The notes: generated from the sequence alone by a model not told the origin. Positions 19,786 to 30,045 are shown, counted from the stretch's first letter. The stretch: 64,000 nucleotides of DNA from Candidatus Methylopumilus turicensis (GCF_000953015.1 NZ_LN794158.1:1054001-1118000); one strand, 5' to 3'. Program-made: numbers and translations.

Positions 19786-20667
19786 ATGCTGCAAGGCAGT
19801 TTTGTCGCTATCGTAACCCCCATGCTTGCGGACGGTAGTCTTGATATTCCCTCACTTCATCACCTCATTGATTTTCACATTGATGCAGGCACAGATGGCA
19901 TCGTAATCGTTGGTACAACAGGTGAATCGCCAACGGTAGATTACGATGAACATCGCGAACTCATCAAAACTACCGTTAATTATGTTGCAGGCCGCATCCC
20001 TGTAATTGCGGGCACCGGCGCGAACGCTACCCGGGAAGCGATTGAACTGACCCAAGCCGCGAAAGACCTTGGTGCAGACGCTTGTTTATTAGTCGCACCT
20101 TACTACAACAAGCCAACACAAGAAGGTCTTTACCAGCATTACAAAGCAGTGGCTGAGGCGGTTAATATCCCCCAAATTCTTTATAACGTTCCTGGCCGAA
20201 CAGGGGTAGATTTAAGCAACGAAACTACATTGCGCCTCGCCGAGATTAAAAACATTGTTGGCATCAAAGACGCAACAGGAAGTATTGAACGCGCCACAGA
20301 CCTCATTATCCGTGCACCCAAAGATTTTGCGATTTACAGTGGCGATGATGCAACTGGCATGGCACTGATGTTGATTGGTGGCAAAGGCGTGATTTCTGTG
20401 ACCGCCAATGTTGCACCAAAACTCATGCACGAAATGTGCATGGCTGCGATGTCCGGAAAAACGGCAGAGGCCTGTGCGATCAATGCACAACTATTTGCAC
20501 TTCACCAAAAATTATTCGTTGAAGCCAACCCTATTCCTGTGAAATGGGTACTTAATCAGATGGGCCTCATCAACACCGGCATTCGTCTGCCACTCGTACC
20601 ACTTTCAGCATCCAATCATCAATCGCTACTCAATGCGATGAAAAATGCGCGTATTTCACCAAAATAA
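19786..20667 (+). CDS. dapA: 4-hydroxy-tetrahydrodipicolinate synthase
   Basis: Condenses pyruvate with aspartate semialdehyde, the first committed step to lysine and meso-diaminopimelate. 293 residues from the ATG at 19786 (CAGG element 7 nt upstream; the protein then opens MLQGSFVAIVTPM like other DapA). GTTGESPT holds the Thr pair of the catalytic triad, YNVPGRTG the Tyr, and IVGIKDATG the Schiff-base Lys. bamC starts 23 bp after it, the common dapA-bamC pair. Confidence 0.96.
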   Translation: MLQGSFVAIVTPMLADGSLDIPSLHHLIDFHIDAGTDGIVIVGTTGESPTVDYDEHRELIKTTVNYVAGRIPVIAGTGANATREAIELTQAAKDLGADACLLVAPYYNKPTQEGLYQHYKAVAEAVNIPQILYNVPGRTGVDLSNETTLRLAEIKNIVGIKDATGSIERATDLIIRAPKDFAIYSGDDATGMALMLIGGKGVISVTANVAPKLMHEMCMAAMSGKTAEACAINAQLFALHQKLFVEANPIPVKWVLNQMGLINTGIRLPLVPLSASNHQSLLNAMKNARISPK

Positions 20668-20690
20668 TGCATTACTTTAAGAGACCTTGC

Positions 20691-21917
20691 ATGAATAAAA
20701 ATAAAATCAAACCATTCATCCTCGCTAGCCTATTAGGGTTAGCAGTGACTGGTTGCGACTCCATTCCTTTCATGAACAACACCCCTGACTACAAAGGCGC
20801 TGGAAGAGCAAGGCCGTTAGAAGTCCCGCCTGATTTAACTTCTATTTCATCCAACGACACTTACACGGTGCCGGGCGGATCAACCACTTATTCCGAGTTT
20901 AGCCAAGGACAAGACACCCCTGCTGAAAAAGAAAAAATTCTACCGACGCCTGACAGCGTTCGTCTTGAGCGTGCAGGTTCACAACGCTGGCTAGTTGTTC
21001 AAGCCCCGCCAGAAAAAATATGGCCGGTTATCCGTGAGTTTTGGGCAGAACTTGGTTTTGCAGTTCGTGTTGAAAATTCAGATACTGGCGTCATGGAAAC
21101 TGAATGGGTTGACCCAAGCAGCTTAACCAAAGATGACAAAGGCAACTACCTAGACAAATTCCAAGGCTGGTTAGATAGATTAAATACATTAGCTAATCGT
21201 CAAAAATTCCGCACGCGCCTTGATCGTGGCGAAAATGCGGAAACCACCGAAATTTACATGAGTCATCGTTCAGTTTCGGACACCCCTGATGATGGCAAAG
21301 TCAAAGTACGCAACAGACTGGGTGAATTTGACACCGGTTATGCGCCACAAAACCAAGCCAGAACGATTGCAGAAAAAGAACGTGCTGATGCCGAGGACCT
21401 GGACGCTGAATTGCTTCGCCGCTTAATGGTAAGACTTGGCGTAGAAGATCAAAAGTCTCGTAGTATTATGGCAACAAGCACCACTCAACTTCGCGCTTCA
21501 TTAAACAAGGCCACTGACGGAACACTGACTTTAGCCGTGAATGATGGATTTGATCGTGCTTGGAGACGTGTTGGCCTAGCATTAGATCGGGTAGGCTTTG
21601 TCGTCGAAGATAAGAACCGCGCTAATGGTGTTTATTTTGTTCGATATACCGACGTTGACATCGATATGTCACCTAAAGACAAAAAAGGCTTACTCGATAA
21701 TCTGAAGTTCTGGGGTGATGACAAAAAAGAAGAGAAGAAACCTGAACCCGTCATTGAGACTAAAAAAGAAGATTCTTCACTGACAGAAAAGCTTAAGTTC
21801 TGGAAACCAGCTGAGAAAACAACGGTTGACCCATCAAAACAATACCGTGTAAAAGTTGAAGAAAATGGCGAAACAGGCTCTAAAGTCACGATTGTTGATA
21901 AAGAAGGCAATAAATAA
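20691..21917 (+). CDS. bamC: Outer membrane protein assembly factor BamC (NlpB)
   Basis: Lipoprotein of the BAM complex. 408 residues from the ATG at 20691; the lipobox LAVTGC puts the lipidated Cys near residue 23. An unstructured N-terminal segment (VPPDLTSI) is followed by two helix-grip domains (QRWLVVQAPPEKIWPVIREFW and LTLAVNDGFDRAWRRVGLALD). Between about 330 and the end the sequence is Lys/Glu-rich with a repeated LKFW motif (DNLKFWGDD, EKLKFWKPA), longer than E. coli BamC. Confidence 0.9.
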   Translation: MNKNKIKPFILASLLGLAVTGCDSIPFMNNTPDYKGAGRARPLEVPPDLTSISSNDTYTVPGGSTTYSEFSQGQDTPAEKEKILPTPDSVRLERAGSQRWLVVQAPPEKIWPVIREFWAELGFAVRVENSDTGVMETEWVDPSSLTKDDKGNYLDKFQGWLDRLNTLANRQKFRTRLDRGENAETTEIYMSHRSVSDTPDDGKVKVRNRLGEFDTGYAPQNQARTIAEKERADAEDLDAELLRRLMVRLGVEDQKSRSIMATSTTQLRASLNKATDGTLTLAVNDGFDRAWRRVGLALDRVGFVVEDKNRANGVYFVRYTDVDIDMSPKDKKGLLDNLKFWGDDKKEEKKPEPVIETKKEDSSLTEKLKFWKPAEKTTVDPSKQYRVKVEENGETGSKVTIVDKEGNK

Positions 21918-21982
21918 ATCAGCACAGCCAACGTATTATCAATCTACTTTATGAGCAATTAAAATAACGCAAACCAGCATCC

Positions 21983-22750
21983 ATGAGGTTTTCCTCAATC
22001 GGCAGTGGTAGCGCTGGCAATGGCCTATTAATTGAACAAGGTTCAACTAGGCTGTTGCTGGATTGTGGTTTTGGCTTGCGAGATGCCGAACAGCGCCTTG
22101 CTCGCATCAACATCACGCCAGATCAACTGACTGGCATTCTGATTACCCACGAACACGAAGATCATGCTGGTGGCGTTTTCAAGCTAGCCCGCAAATATCG
22201 CATTCCCGTTTGGCTAACGCACGGCACCTTCAAAATGATCGAAAAAATCCTGCCTGCTGAGCCGATTCAACTCAACATCATTGATAGTCACAGCCGTTTT
22301 AATATCCATGAGTTAGAAGTCAGCCCCTACCCTGTTCCACACGACGCCCGCGAACCAGTGCAGTATGTATTTTCAAATGGCGACAAAAAACTTGGGGTTC
22401 TCACAGACACAGGGTGCTCAACCCCCCACATTCAAAATATGCTGAGTGGTTGCCATGCTTTAATGCTCGAGTGTAATCACGATCTTGAAATGCTGATGAA
22501 TGGCATTTATCCGATGTCACTTAAACAACGAGTCAGCGGTCGTCTAGGCCATCTTGATAATATAAGTGCTGCAAACATTCTGAGCAAACTAGACAACCAT
22601 CATCTAAAACACATCATTGCCGCACATTTAAGCGAAAAAAATAACACACCAGCACTTGCGATCAGTGCTTTAAGCAATGCACTCAACTGCGAAAAAAATT
22701 GGATTGGCATTGCCGAACAAGACAAGGGATTTGATTGGCGAGAAATTTAA
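21983..22750 (+). CDS. MBL-fold metallo-hydrolase (YycJ/WalJ-like)
   Basis: 255 residues with SSIGSGSAGNGLLIEQG at the N-terminus, the metal-binding THEHEDHAGGV near residue 54, and later His/Asp ligands (GVLTDTGC, LECNHD, AAHLSEKNN). The overall pattern is that of YycJ/WalJ-type metallo-beta-lactamase-fold hydrolases, for which a 5'-exonuclease activity has been proposed in Gram-positive bacteria. The cellular role in proteobacteria is not established. A rho-independent terminator follows. Confidence 0.85.
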   Translation: MRFSSIGSGSAGNGLLIEQGSTRLLLDCGFGLRDAEQRLARINITPDQLTGILITHEHEDHAGGVFKLARKYRIPVWLTHGTFKMIEKILPAEPIQLNIIDSHSRFNIHELEVSPYPVPHDAREPVQYVFSNGDKKLGVLTDTGCSTPHIQNMLSGCHALMLECNHDLEMLMNGIYPMSLKQRVSGRLGHLDNISAANILSKLDNHHLKHIIAAHLSEKNNTPALAISALSNALNCEKNWIGIAEQDKGFDWREI

Positions 22751-22816
22751 TTGACTAATGCAGTCAATATTTTATTTTTTTAATTCTTAGGCCAAATATT
22801 CACAAACGACAGAAAC

Positions 22817-22845
22817 AAAAAAGCCGACTAAAAGTCGGCTTTTTT
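22817..22845. terminator. Bidirectional rho-independent terminator
   Basis: An 8-bp GC-rich stem (AAGCCGAC / GTCGGCTT) with a 5-nt loop, flanked by A runs on the left and T runs on the right, sits between the convergent MBL-fold gene and the small lipoprotein gene. It can serve both strands. Confidence 0.9.
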
Positions 22846-22888
22846 GATGAGTTAAAGTTAGTAAACTAACATTTAGACTCTAGCTAAA

Positions 22889-23083
22889 TTACTTAGCTTC
22901 AGCAGCTGGAGCAGCTTCTGCAGGAGCAGCAGCAGCGTCAGCAGCAGGAGCAGCAGGAGCAGCATCAGCTGGAGCAGCTTCAGCAGCTGGAGCAGCATCA
23001 ACAGCAGGAGCAGCTTCTTCTTTTTGACCACAAGCAGTTAAAGCAAGAGCTAACAAAGCAGCAAGGATAGCAGAACGTGTCAT
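22889..23083 (-). CDS. Small Ala/Pro/Glu-rich lipoprotein
   Basis: 64 residues from the ATG at 23083, chosen for its AAGGGA Shine-Dalgarno 7 nt upstream. Signal peptide with lipobox LALTAC (Cys near residue 18), then GQKEE and a low-complexity tail of Ala, Pro, Glu and Asp (AAPAAEAAPADAAPAAP pattern). No Lys-rich or catalytic region. Such short periplasmic spacer-like lipoproteins are common in betaproteobacteria; no function is assigned. Its own terminator is shared with the MBL gene. Confidence 0.8.
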   Translation of the reverse strand: MTRSAILAALLALALTACGQKEEAAPAVDAAPAAEAAPADAAPAAPAADAAAAPAEAAPAAEAK

Positions 23084-23274
23084 TTTAAATTCCCTTAACA
23101 TATATAAAAAGATAAACCATTACGGCACATCAAAGCACCGAGTGAGAAAATTTTAACAGCATCCCTTAAAAAAAACACTACTTTTTTAACAATTAATCAC
23201 GTTTTAATTGCGCAAATGTCATATTTCTGCAAAATATCTTTTGTTGCAGTTTAGTTTAATGACGATTTTAAGAA

Positions 23275-24435
23275 TTATTGCAGAAATATAATACAGCCTG
23301 CCAAATACCATGCATGCATTTCGGCTATGAATGCATCTCCTAAATTTGTCGCCTCCGCCATCTCTTGAGGGGTTAACTTACGCGTGTTTGATAACTGCGC
23401 CAGCAAGTTCTCCGCGTCGGCCTCTATGGTGATTGCTTCACCATTTAAATAGTACACATGGTTTGCAATCAACAATTGGCTTTTGAAGCTCAATTGTATG
23501 CCCTGGCTTTTCATGCGCTTTTCAAAGGCCTGCTGGGAAATCTGTTTGGGAGAGTCAAACACCACATGTGACTTTGGCTCGGTTAAATACTGCCCCAAAA
23601 AATCTGCGACATCCTCATCACCCCATTTAAGACCGTCTAATATGGATGAAACCTGCGCCACCATCGCTTGGCCAATGACTGCAGAATTAGCCTGAGGAGC
23701 CAACTCTGGATCAGCATATCTCCCTGACAATCTGCGACGCTCATGCAGATAGTCTAAAAACTTTCCAGCAAGCTCCTGAGCAGTAGGCGCTCTAAAACCA
23801 ATGGAATAAGTCATGCAATCGCCAACCGCAATCCCCCAATGCGCCACTTGTGGCGGTAAGTAAAGCATGTCGCCAGCAGAGAGCGTAAAAGTCTGCTCTG
23901 TATTGAAGTGCTTTAAAATACGCAGCGGCGCGCCTTCAACCAAGGTCAAATCTTCTTGCTCGCTAATATGCCAAATGCGTTGCCCACACCCCTGCAATAA
24001 AAATACATCGTAAGAATCAAAATGCGGCCCCACGCCGCCGCCGTCAGGCGCATAACTCACCATTAAATCATCTAGTCGCGCTTGTGGAATAAAGTTAAAT
24101 TGCTGCAACAAATCATTCGCCTCTTGCATATGGTGATTCACACTTTGCACCAGCAAGGTCCAATCTCGGTCAGGCAACTTGGCAAAACGCTTCTCAGCAA
24201 AAGGGCCTTGCTCTAATTTCCACACTTTTTTGACATATGAAATCAAGCGCGACTGCACATCTTCTTCACACGCCAAGCCTGCCAACTCATTCGGCGTTAA
24301 AAATCCCTCAAAATCTGGCATCGCGCCACGAATCAATAAAGGTTTTTTGTGCCAATACTCTTTAAGAAAGGTTTCGGCACTGATGCCACCAAGCAAAGTC
24401 AGCGGCGCTGAATGACTATTTGAATTTTTTTTCAT
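23275..24435 (-). CDS. roxA: Cupin-4/JmjC ribosomal oxygenase (YcfD/RoxA-like)
   Basis: 2-oxoglutarate/Fe(II) oxygenase; the E. coli relative hydroxylates Arg81 of ribosomal protein L16. 386 residues from the ATG at 24435. The JmjC core shows the HxD metal pair in PHFDSYDVFLLQ and the third ligand His in PPQVAHWGIAVGD. WHKKPLLIRGA at the N-terminus and the C-terminal winged-helix region (LTPQEMAEATNLGDAF) fit the family. Substrate inferred from family only. Confidence 0.86.
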   Translation of the reverse strand: MKKNSNSHSAPLTLLGGISAETFLKEYWHKKPLLIRGAMPDFEGFLTPNELAGLACEEDVQSRLISYVKKVWKLEQGPFAEKRFAKLPDRDWTLLVQSVNHHMQEANDLLQQFNFIPQARLDDLMVSYAPDGGGVGPHFDSYDVFLLQGCGQRIWHISEQEDLTLVEGAPLRILKHFNTEQTFTLSAGDMLYLPPQVAHWGIAVGDCMTYSIGFRAPTAQELAGKFLDYLHERRRLSGRYADPELAPQANSAVIGQAMVAQVSSILDGLKWGDEDVADFLGQYLTEPKSHVVFDSPKQISQQAFEKRMKSQGIQLSFKSQLLIANHVYYLNGEAITIEADAENLLAQLSNTRKLTPQEMAEATNLGDAFIAEMHAWYLAGCIIFLQ

Positions 24436-24541
24436 GCTTCTATGATAGCGCATTGCGATATCTAAGAATAAATCAGGTAAAATTTCACCTAAATTTATCT
24501 AATATTCTTTTCTATTATTTTTTCATTTGAAAGCAACCATC

Positions 24542-25021
24542 ATGCAAATCGCCATGAACACCGTAGTATCCATGACTTATGAACTCCGCGACAGCGAAGG
24601 CACTGTGCTTGAATCAAGCGCAGAGCCTGTTAGCTACTTACACGGTGGTTATGACAACATTTTCCCACGCGTTGAAGAAGAGCTTCACGGCAAAGCGATT
24701 GGTGATTCTGTTGAAATCACACTTGAGCCAGCAGATGCGTTTGGTGAATACGATGAGACATTGGTGCAAATGGAACCGATCGCAGCGTTTCCAAGCAAAG
24801 ACTTAAAAGTCGGCATGCAATTTGAAGGTGAAGACGAAACTGGCGATGTCATTTTATACACCGTGACTAACATTGATGACGGCAAAGTCGTTGTAGATGG
24901 CAACCATCCTTGGGCAGGCGAACGTGTGCTATTCAAAGCAACCGTGACTGGCGTGCGTTCAGCGGTCGAAGAAGAAGTGGCGCATGGCCACGTGCATGGC
25001 GCTGGCGGTCACCACCACTAA
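24542..25021 (+). CDS. slyD: FKBP-type peptidyl-prolyl isomerase SlyD
   Basis: Cytoplasmic prolyl isomerase and chaperone, also a nickel-binding protein. 159 residues from the ATG at 24542. FKBP core (VSMTYELRDSEGTVLESS, NIFPRVEEELHGKAIGD), the insert-in-flap domain (about 75-130, with MQFEGEDETGD), and a short His-rich tail (HGHVHGAGGHHH) that can bind metal. The tail is much shorter than in E. coli SlyD. Confidence 0.93.
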   Translation: MQIAMNTVVSMTYELRDSEGTVLESSAEPVSYLHGGYDNIFPRVEEELHGKAIGDSVEITLEPADAFGEYDETLVQMEPIAAFPSKDLKVGMQFEGEDETGDVILYTVTNIDDGKVVVDGNHPWAGERVLFKATVTGVRSAVEEEVAHGHVHGAGGHHH

Positions 25022-25064
25022 GCGTTTACAGCGTTTATATTGAGTAAGCAGTTAACGCGATCTC

Positions 25065-25109
25065 AAAAAAAAGCCCCCAAGGTGTTGAAAAAATCTTGGG
25101 GGCTTTTTT
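25065..25109. terminator. Bidirectional rho-independent terminator
   Basis: An 11-bp stem (AAGCCCCCAAG / CTTGGGGGCTT, 25071-25081 and 25095-25105) with flanking A and T runs, between convergent slyD and the unassigned Rossmann-like gene. Strong on both strands. Confidence 0.93.
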
Positions 25110-25124
25110 AACGCATCAGGCTGG

Positions 25125-25901
25125 CTAAATCATCCAAGCAAGCCACTTTGCATCAATCGTTTTTAGGTCATCGCCATCAATCTCGTTCAAATGTTCCCAA
25201 TAGCGTCCACTGCTGAAGTAATAATTCGCGGCACGCTCCTTAGCCAAACAAGCCTGCGCTTGTACGACTTGGTGCGCCGCTGTGATTTTTTTCAAATGGG
25301 CTTGATGATCATCCCTACTCAGGGCTGCCAAAGCACCCGCATTTACCCTAGGGAACACCAAACGTGAGCTTGGCTGCTCCGATAAATTCAAACACAGGCA
25401 CGATTGCATCGCGGCAAAATAATTTAAACGACTCGCTTTAGCCTCCAGCGATTGAAGCGTCACATCATCACGCAGTGGGTCTGCATTGCCTTGCCCATAA
25501 AAATGACTCGCCTGACCATCATTCTCATACACCATGTCACAGCCTAAAAAGAGCATCACATCTGGTCGCAAGGCTCCCAAGGCCCAATAAGCCGCGGTGA
25601 ATGCCATGGTGCCACCCGCATAAACAAATCCGCCATATTGATTTTGAATATCAACATATTGCTGAGCCGTGACGATTGTTTGCGATTGTTGCTGACTAGT
25701 CGGTCGCTTTTCTAATGGAAAATCCTCAGGATGAATTAAATAATCCCAATCACTTAGTAAATGCCACGCATTATTAATCGCTACGACCGAGCGAATATTC
25801 GATAGATCTAAGGCCTTCACGCGCACTGCATCTGGCGCACTTCCTAGCACCAACACAATATTCAAAGATTCACATTGAGGCTTCGTAAGCAGCTTAACCA
25901 T
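25125..25901 (-). CDS. Unassigned protein, Rossmann-like, possibly DUF115/sialyltransferase-type
   Basis: 258 residues, not firmly recognised. The N-terminus has a strand-Gly loop (NIVLVLGSAPDAVRV) followed by SVVAINNAWHLLSDWDYLIHPEDF, and the middle has YAGGTMAFTAAYWALG then VMLFLGCDMVYEND and ASHFYGQG. This strand-loop layout (nucleotide loop, observation of a neighbouring residue list, then a G-x-D-x-x-Y element) recalls DUF115/MptE-like proteins and the GT42 sialyltransferase fold. The C-terminal 60 residues are helical and Ala-rich. 7 bp downstream of mutS, so probably cotranscribed with it. No signal peptide or membrane segment. Confidence 0.5.
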   Translation of the reverse strand: MVKLLTKPQCESLNIVLVLGSAPDAVRVKALDLSNIRSVVAINNAWHLLSDWDYLIHPEDFPLEKRPTSQQQSQTIVTAQQYVDIQNQYGGFVYAGGTMAFTAAYWALGALRPDVMLFLGCDMVYENDGQASHFYGQGNADPLRDDVTLQSLEAKASRLNYFAAMQSCLCLNLSEQPSSRLVFPRVNAGALAALSRDDHQAHLKKITAAHQVVQAQACLAKERAANYYFSSGRYWEHLNEIDGDDLKTIDAKWLAWMI

Positions 25902-25908
25902 GATGCAA

Positions 25909-28458
25909 TTAGCTGAGTAAGGCTTTAAGGCGATATAAAGCCTCTAAAGCTTGCTTGGGGGTTAAGTCATCAGGATCAACCAGCTCAAGCTCACCCACCA
26001 CAGGGTGTATCGGGGCTTCGGGCGCTTCCTCTGTCACAAACATATCCGCCTGTGGGCCTGAGGCCACGTTCTGCTTTTCAAGTTGAATCAGTTTACGCTT
26101 GGCTGACGCCACCACACTTTTGGGAATACCCGCCAGTACAGCCACTTGCAAGCCATAACTTTGATTCGCAGCGCCCTCTTGTACTCGATGTAAAAACACA
26201 ATCCCATTGCCGTGTTCCGCCGCATCCAAATGGACGTTTGCCACTTGTTTAAACTCTTCCACTAATCTGGTCAGCTCAAAGTAATGCGTCGCAAACAGTG
26301 TGTAGCTACGATTTTTTTCAAGCAATTGTTTCGCACACGCCCAAGCTAAACTTAAACCATCAAAAGTGGATGTGCCGCGCCCAATTTCATCGAGCAAGAC
26401 CAAGCTATTGGCTGTTGCGTTATTCAAAATATTCGCGGTTTCTGTCATCTCCACCATAAAGGTTGAACGACCACCCGCTAAGTCATCAGAAGCGCCAATA
26501 CGGGTAAAGATGCGATCAATCTTGCCAATTTTTGCAGACTGCGCGGGCACAAAACAGCCACAATGCGCGAGCAACACAATCAACGCTGTTTGGCGCATAA
26601 AGGTGGATTTACCGCCCATATTCGGGCCAGTAATCAGTAGCAATTGGCGATAAGGTGAAAGCGCCACATCGTTAGCAATAAATGGCTGGGCAATCTGTTC
26701 CACCACAGGGTGGCGGCCGCCCACAATATGGATGCCATCTTCCGTCACAAATTCCGGCGCCACGTAGTTAAGCGAACGTGCCCGCTCTGCAAATGTACTT
26801 AAGACATCAAGCTGCGCAACCGCCACCGCATTGGCTTGCAGGGCATTAATCTCTGGCGCTAATTGGTCGAGCACCAGTTCATATAACATTTTTTCGCGCG
26901 CTAAAGCACGATCGTTGGCTGAGAGTACTTTGTCCTCAAAGGCTTTTAATTCTGGGGTAATAAAACGCTCAGCGTTTTTAAGCGTTTGGCGACGACGATA
27001 TTCAGCGGGCGCATTTTCAGCTTGTGCGCGGCTAATCTCAATATAAAAACCATGCACGCTGTTGTATTCCACTTTCAAATTCGCAAGCCCACTGCGCTCG
27101 CGCTCTTCTGCTTCATACTTTAGCAAAAACTCACCGCAATTCGCCTGCATGCCGCGAAGCTCATCTAGCTCTGCATCATAGCCATCGGCAATCACGCCCC
27201 CTTCTCTCAGCACGCTTGAAGGCTCTGGCTGAATGGCCTGCACAAGCAGATTGAATGCGCCTTGCGGCACGCTTAAATCCTGAGCAATCTGCTTGACCAC
27301 GTCAGCCTCTACCTTACTCAACGCAGCTTGCAAGGCTGGCAACTGCGCCAAGCTGTCACGCAGTGCTGATAAGTCTCTTGGACGCGCTGTTCTGAGTGCC
27401 ACGCGGGTGCTAATCCGCTCAATATCGCCAATATTGCGCAAGGCATCGCGTATCGTTGTTTCATCTGCTTGCATCAATGCTGAAACTGCATCGTGACGGG
27501 CTGAAACCGTATTTAAATCACGTAATGGATGATGCAACCAATAACGCAGCAAACGTGCGCCCATGGCTGTTTTTGTGGTGTTAAGAAGTGAATACAGCGT
27601 TGGTGATGCTTCGCCACGAATGGTTTGGTCAATTTCTAGGTTTCGACGCGTTGCGCCATCTAATTGCACAAACTGACTAGACTGCTCAACGCTTAAACCA
27701 TTAATGTGCGGCAAGGTGGTGCGTTGGGTATGCTTCACATAATCCAGCAAAGCGCCTGCCGCGGCAATTGCCAAGCTTAAATCGGCACAACCGTAGCCAT
27801 CTAAATCATGGGTATTCAATTGTTTGGTGAGGAGCGTTTTGGCTGAATCTAAATCAAACTGCCAAGCGCTAAATCGTTTTTTAGAACAAGCCGCATTTTG
27901 AACCGCAATATGACTCACATTATCTGCAAACAGCAACTCGGCTGGCGCGATGCGATCGAGTTCTTGCGCTAATAAGCCTGGCGCAATCTCGCTCAAGATT
28001 AAATCCCCCGAAGCCAAGTTAATACGTGCCAAGCCAACCAAGCCTTCGCCAAAACAAAGCGCTAATAACCAGTTGTCTTTTGTATCGTCTAGTAAGGCAC
28101 TATCTGTGAGCGTGCCTGGCGTCAGGATACGCACCACTTGCCGATCCACAATGCCTTTACTTTTAGCCGGATCGCCAATTTGCTCGCAAATGGCCACCGC
28201 CTCGCCCATTTTGGTGAGTTTAGCTAAATACTGCTCGGCGGCATGATATGGCACCCCTGCCATTTTAATGGGCTCACCATTGTGCGTACCGCGCTTAGTA
28301 AGGGTAATGCCTAATAATCGCGCTGCTTTTTCGGCGTCTTCAAAAAACAATTCGTAAAAATCACCCATGCGATAAAACACCAACATGTCGGGATGCTGGG
28401 CTTTGACTGCCAGGTACTGCCGCATAAATGGGGTGAGATTGTCTTTTTCAGAGATCAT
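25909..28458 (-). CDS. mutS: DNA mismatch repair protein MutS
   Basis: Mismatch recognition ATPase. 849 residues, normal length. N-terminal mismatch-reading motif [15 protein letters not shown] (F-x-E), the connector and clamp domains, Walker [10 protein letters not shown] near residue 610, Walker [13 protein letters not shown], and the C-terminal dimerisation tail. Divergent from the small secreted-protein gene, with 20 bp between the mutS ATG and that ORF's upstream limit. Confidence 0.98.
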   Translation of the reverse strand: MISEKDNLTPFMRQYLAVKAQHPDMLVFYRMGDFYELFFEDAEKAARLLGITLTKRGTHNGEPIKMAGVPYHAAEQYLAKLTKMGEAVAICEQIGDPAKSKGIVDRQVVRILTPGTLTDSALLDDTKDNWLLALCFGEGLVGLARINLASGDLILSEIAPGLLAQELDRIAPAELLFADNVSHIAVQNAACSKKRFSAWQFDLDSAKTLLTKQLNTHDLDGYGCADLSLAIAAAGALLDYVKHTQRTTLPHINGLSVEQSSQFVQLDGATRRNLEIDQTIRGEASPTLYSLLNTTKTAMGARLLRYWLHHPLRDLNTVSARHDAVSALMQADETTIRDALRNIGDIERISTRVALRTARPRDLSALRDSLAQLPALQAALSKVEADVVKQIAQDLSVPQGAFNLLVQAIQPEPSSVLREGGVIADGYDAELDELRGMQANCGEFLLKYEAEERERSGLANLKVEYNSVHGFYIEISRAQAENAPAEYRRRQTLKNAERFITPELKAFEDKVLSANDRALAREKMLYELVLDQLAPEINALQANAVAVAQLDVLSTFAERARSLNYVAPEFVTEDGIHIVGGRHPVVEQIAQPFIANDVALSPYRQLLLITGPNMGGKSTFMRQTALIVLLAHCGCFVPAQSAKIGKIDRIFTRIGASDDLAGGRSTFMVEMTETANILNNATANSLVLLDEIGRGTSTFDGLSLAWACAKQLLEKNRSYTLFATHYFELTRLVEEFKQVANVHLDAAEHGNGIVFLHRVQEGAANQSYGLQVAVLAGIPKSVVASAKRKLIQLEKQNVASGPQADMFVTEEAPEAPIHPVVGELELVDPDDLTPKQALEALYRLKALLS

Positions 28459-28592
28459 GTGATCCGTTATCGTTTCAATTGCGCGACCTGCGTAAAATAA
28501 TTAAGGTCGCTTGTGAGCAGGTATGCTTAAAGCACACATTTTATCGTAAGATGCTATGCAATATGTTTGAATCGACTCCCAAACCAAACCGA

Positions 28593-28961
28593 ATGATGAA
28601 ATTATCGCTGCCGCTGATCGTCCTGCTATTGGGCATCAACCCCTGCGCGATGGCTGAGGACATTCATTACTATTGCGATGGCGATACCACGCGCACGCTT
28701 GGCGATGGCCCCCATGTGGAAGAAACCGACTCAAAAACTTACGCAATTATTGGAAATGAAACCGAGTTTTATACCGATAAGATTAAATGTGACATCGACC
28801 CAAGAACCATTCAATGCAGCAGCAAAAAATTTAACCGCACCTTAAAAATTGATAAGTTAACGGGTTACACAGTCGATACTTATGAAATATTCAAGCATGG
28901 CAAACCGCACGTAAAGATTGAATTTATTGGCATGTGTGAACGCTATCAAATCTCAAAATAG
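28593..28961 (+). CDS. Small secreted protein of unknown function
   Basis: 122 residues from the ATG at 28593, where a Sec signal peptide (MMKLSLPLIVLLLGINPCAMA) begins; ATGs at 28551 and 28563 are alternatives and no start has a clear Shine-Dalgarno. The mature part has four Cys (YYCDGD, KCDIDP, IQCSSK, GMCERY), likely two disulfides, and a beta-rich pattern. No family recognised. Convergent with the tad locus; no promoter seen. Confidence 0.6.
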   Translation: MMKLSLPLIVLLLGINPCAMAEDIHYYCDGDTTRTLGDGPHVEETDSKTYAIIGNETEFYTDKIKCDIDPRTIQCSSKKFNRTLKIDKLTGYTVDTYEIFKHGKPHVKIEFIGMCERYQISK

Positions 28962-28986
28962 CGTTGAATTTAAATCAATCGATAAT

Positions 28987-30045
28987 CTACTGCGCCAAAA
29001 TAGGTGGCGTATAAGCCCCATAATCCACGCCGCTACCGTCGCCAATATCGGTCAACGAACCTTTGTAATCATCGATAAAATAGCCCTCAACATACTTACT
29101 AGCGCCCCCTACGGAGTTTGTAATATGAAATGGCGCGAAGGCAACAATCGGCTGAAAGCTGTGTGTGTCCACATTCGCCACAACAGCGACCAACACATCC
29201 TTAGGGAAAATCACATCCGCATATAGCGCAGTTTTAGACCCCGTTTGCACCCATACATTTTGTCCGATGCTTAATGGCCCCGGATTCCCATTTTGAATCA
29301 AATCACGAATTGCACCCACATTGTTCGCATCCACGCCAAATGTCGTCCACTCACCAGAAGCACAAGGCGGGTAATGATAAGCCGACCCAATCTTAAAAAC
29401 ATAGGGCTTACCCGTGGCAGGATCAATCTTAGGCTTGCCTGCTGCCGCATCCCAATAATACGTGAACAAACAGCTTGCCATCGCGGTGGGGAATAAAGCG
29501 CCTGGCGAAACTTGCGCTGGCGCGGCGATTAAAGCCAAGGAAGTCGCAGAGACTTCTTGAAAACTTTCACCAAAAATAGGGGCAAAAAATAAATTTAACG
29601 CCCCACCGTTGTGACCGGTCGCCAGCCTAATGGTAACCCGCACAGCTGGCTTATCAAACAACGTTGGGGTAATGCTGATGGCCTGCACGCCCTCTGGTGT
29701 TTGATGCACATTCCAATAACCCACTTCAACCAAAGCATCACTCAAATTGCGATTAGCCGCCTGATTTAACCCCACAGCACTTTGCGCCTGCGCTTGCGCA
29801 TAGACCCAATTAGGGTGCGCATAGTTAGCAGTAGGAAAAGCCGCATCAGGTTTTGGTAGCACCGCTGCCCCGCGCAAAGCGGCCGCATCTGCTGCATTTT
29901 GCAATTCGTTTTTCACAACATAAATCCGCCCAATATCGATGGCTAAGGCCACAAACGATAGCAACACTGGCAACATCAACGCGATTAATATCAGCACATT
30001 GCCTTGTTGTTTTGTTTTGTTAAAACATTTAAGTATCGGCATCAT
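28987..30045 (-). CDS. tadG: TadG-like pilus assembly protein
   Basis: 352 residues. N-terminal QQGNVLILIALMLPVLLSFVALAIDIGRIYVVK is the TadE/TadG-type membrane anchor followed by ELQNAADAAALRGA, the Flp-assembly TadG signature. The large C-terminal part is extracytoplasmic with little conservation and no clear von Willebrand metal site. Start overlaps the tadE stop by 4 bp. Last gene of the operon read leftward. Confidence 0.85.
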   Translation of the reverse strand: MMPILKCFNKTKQQGNVLILIALMLPVLLSFVALAIDIGRIYVVKNELQNAADAAALRGAAVLPKPDAAFPTANYAHPNWVYAQAQAQSAVGLNQAANRNLSDALVEVGYWNVHQTPEGVQAISITPTLFDKPAVRVTIRLATGHNGGALNLFFAPIFGESFQEVSATSLALIAAPAQVSPGALFPTAMASCLFTYYWDAAAGKPKIDPATGKPYVFKIGSAYHYPPCASGEWTTFGVDANNVGAIRDLIQNGNPGPLSIGQNVWVQTGSKTALYADVIFPKDVLVAVVANVDTHSFQPIVAFAPFHITNSVGGASKYVEGYFIDDYKGSLTDIGDGSGVDYGAYTPPILAQ

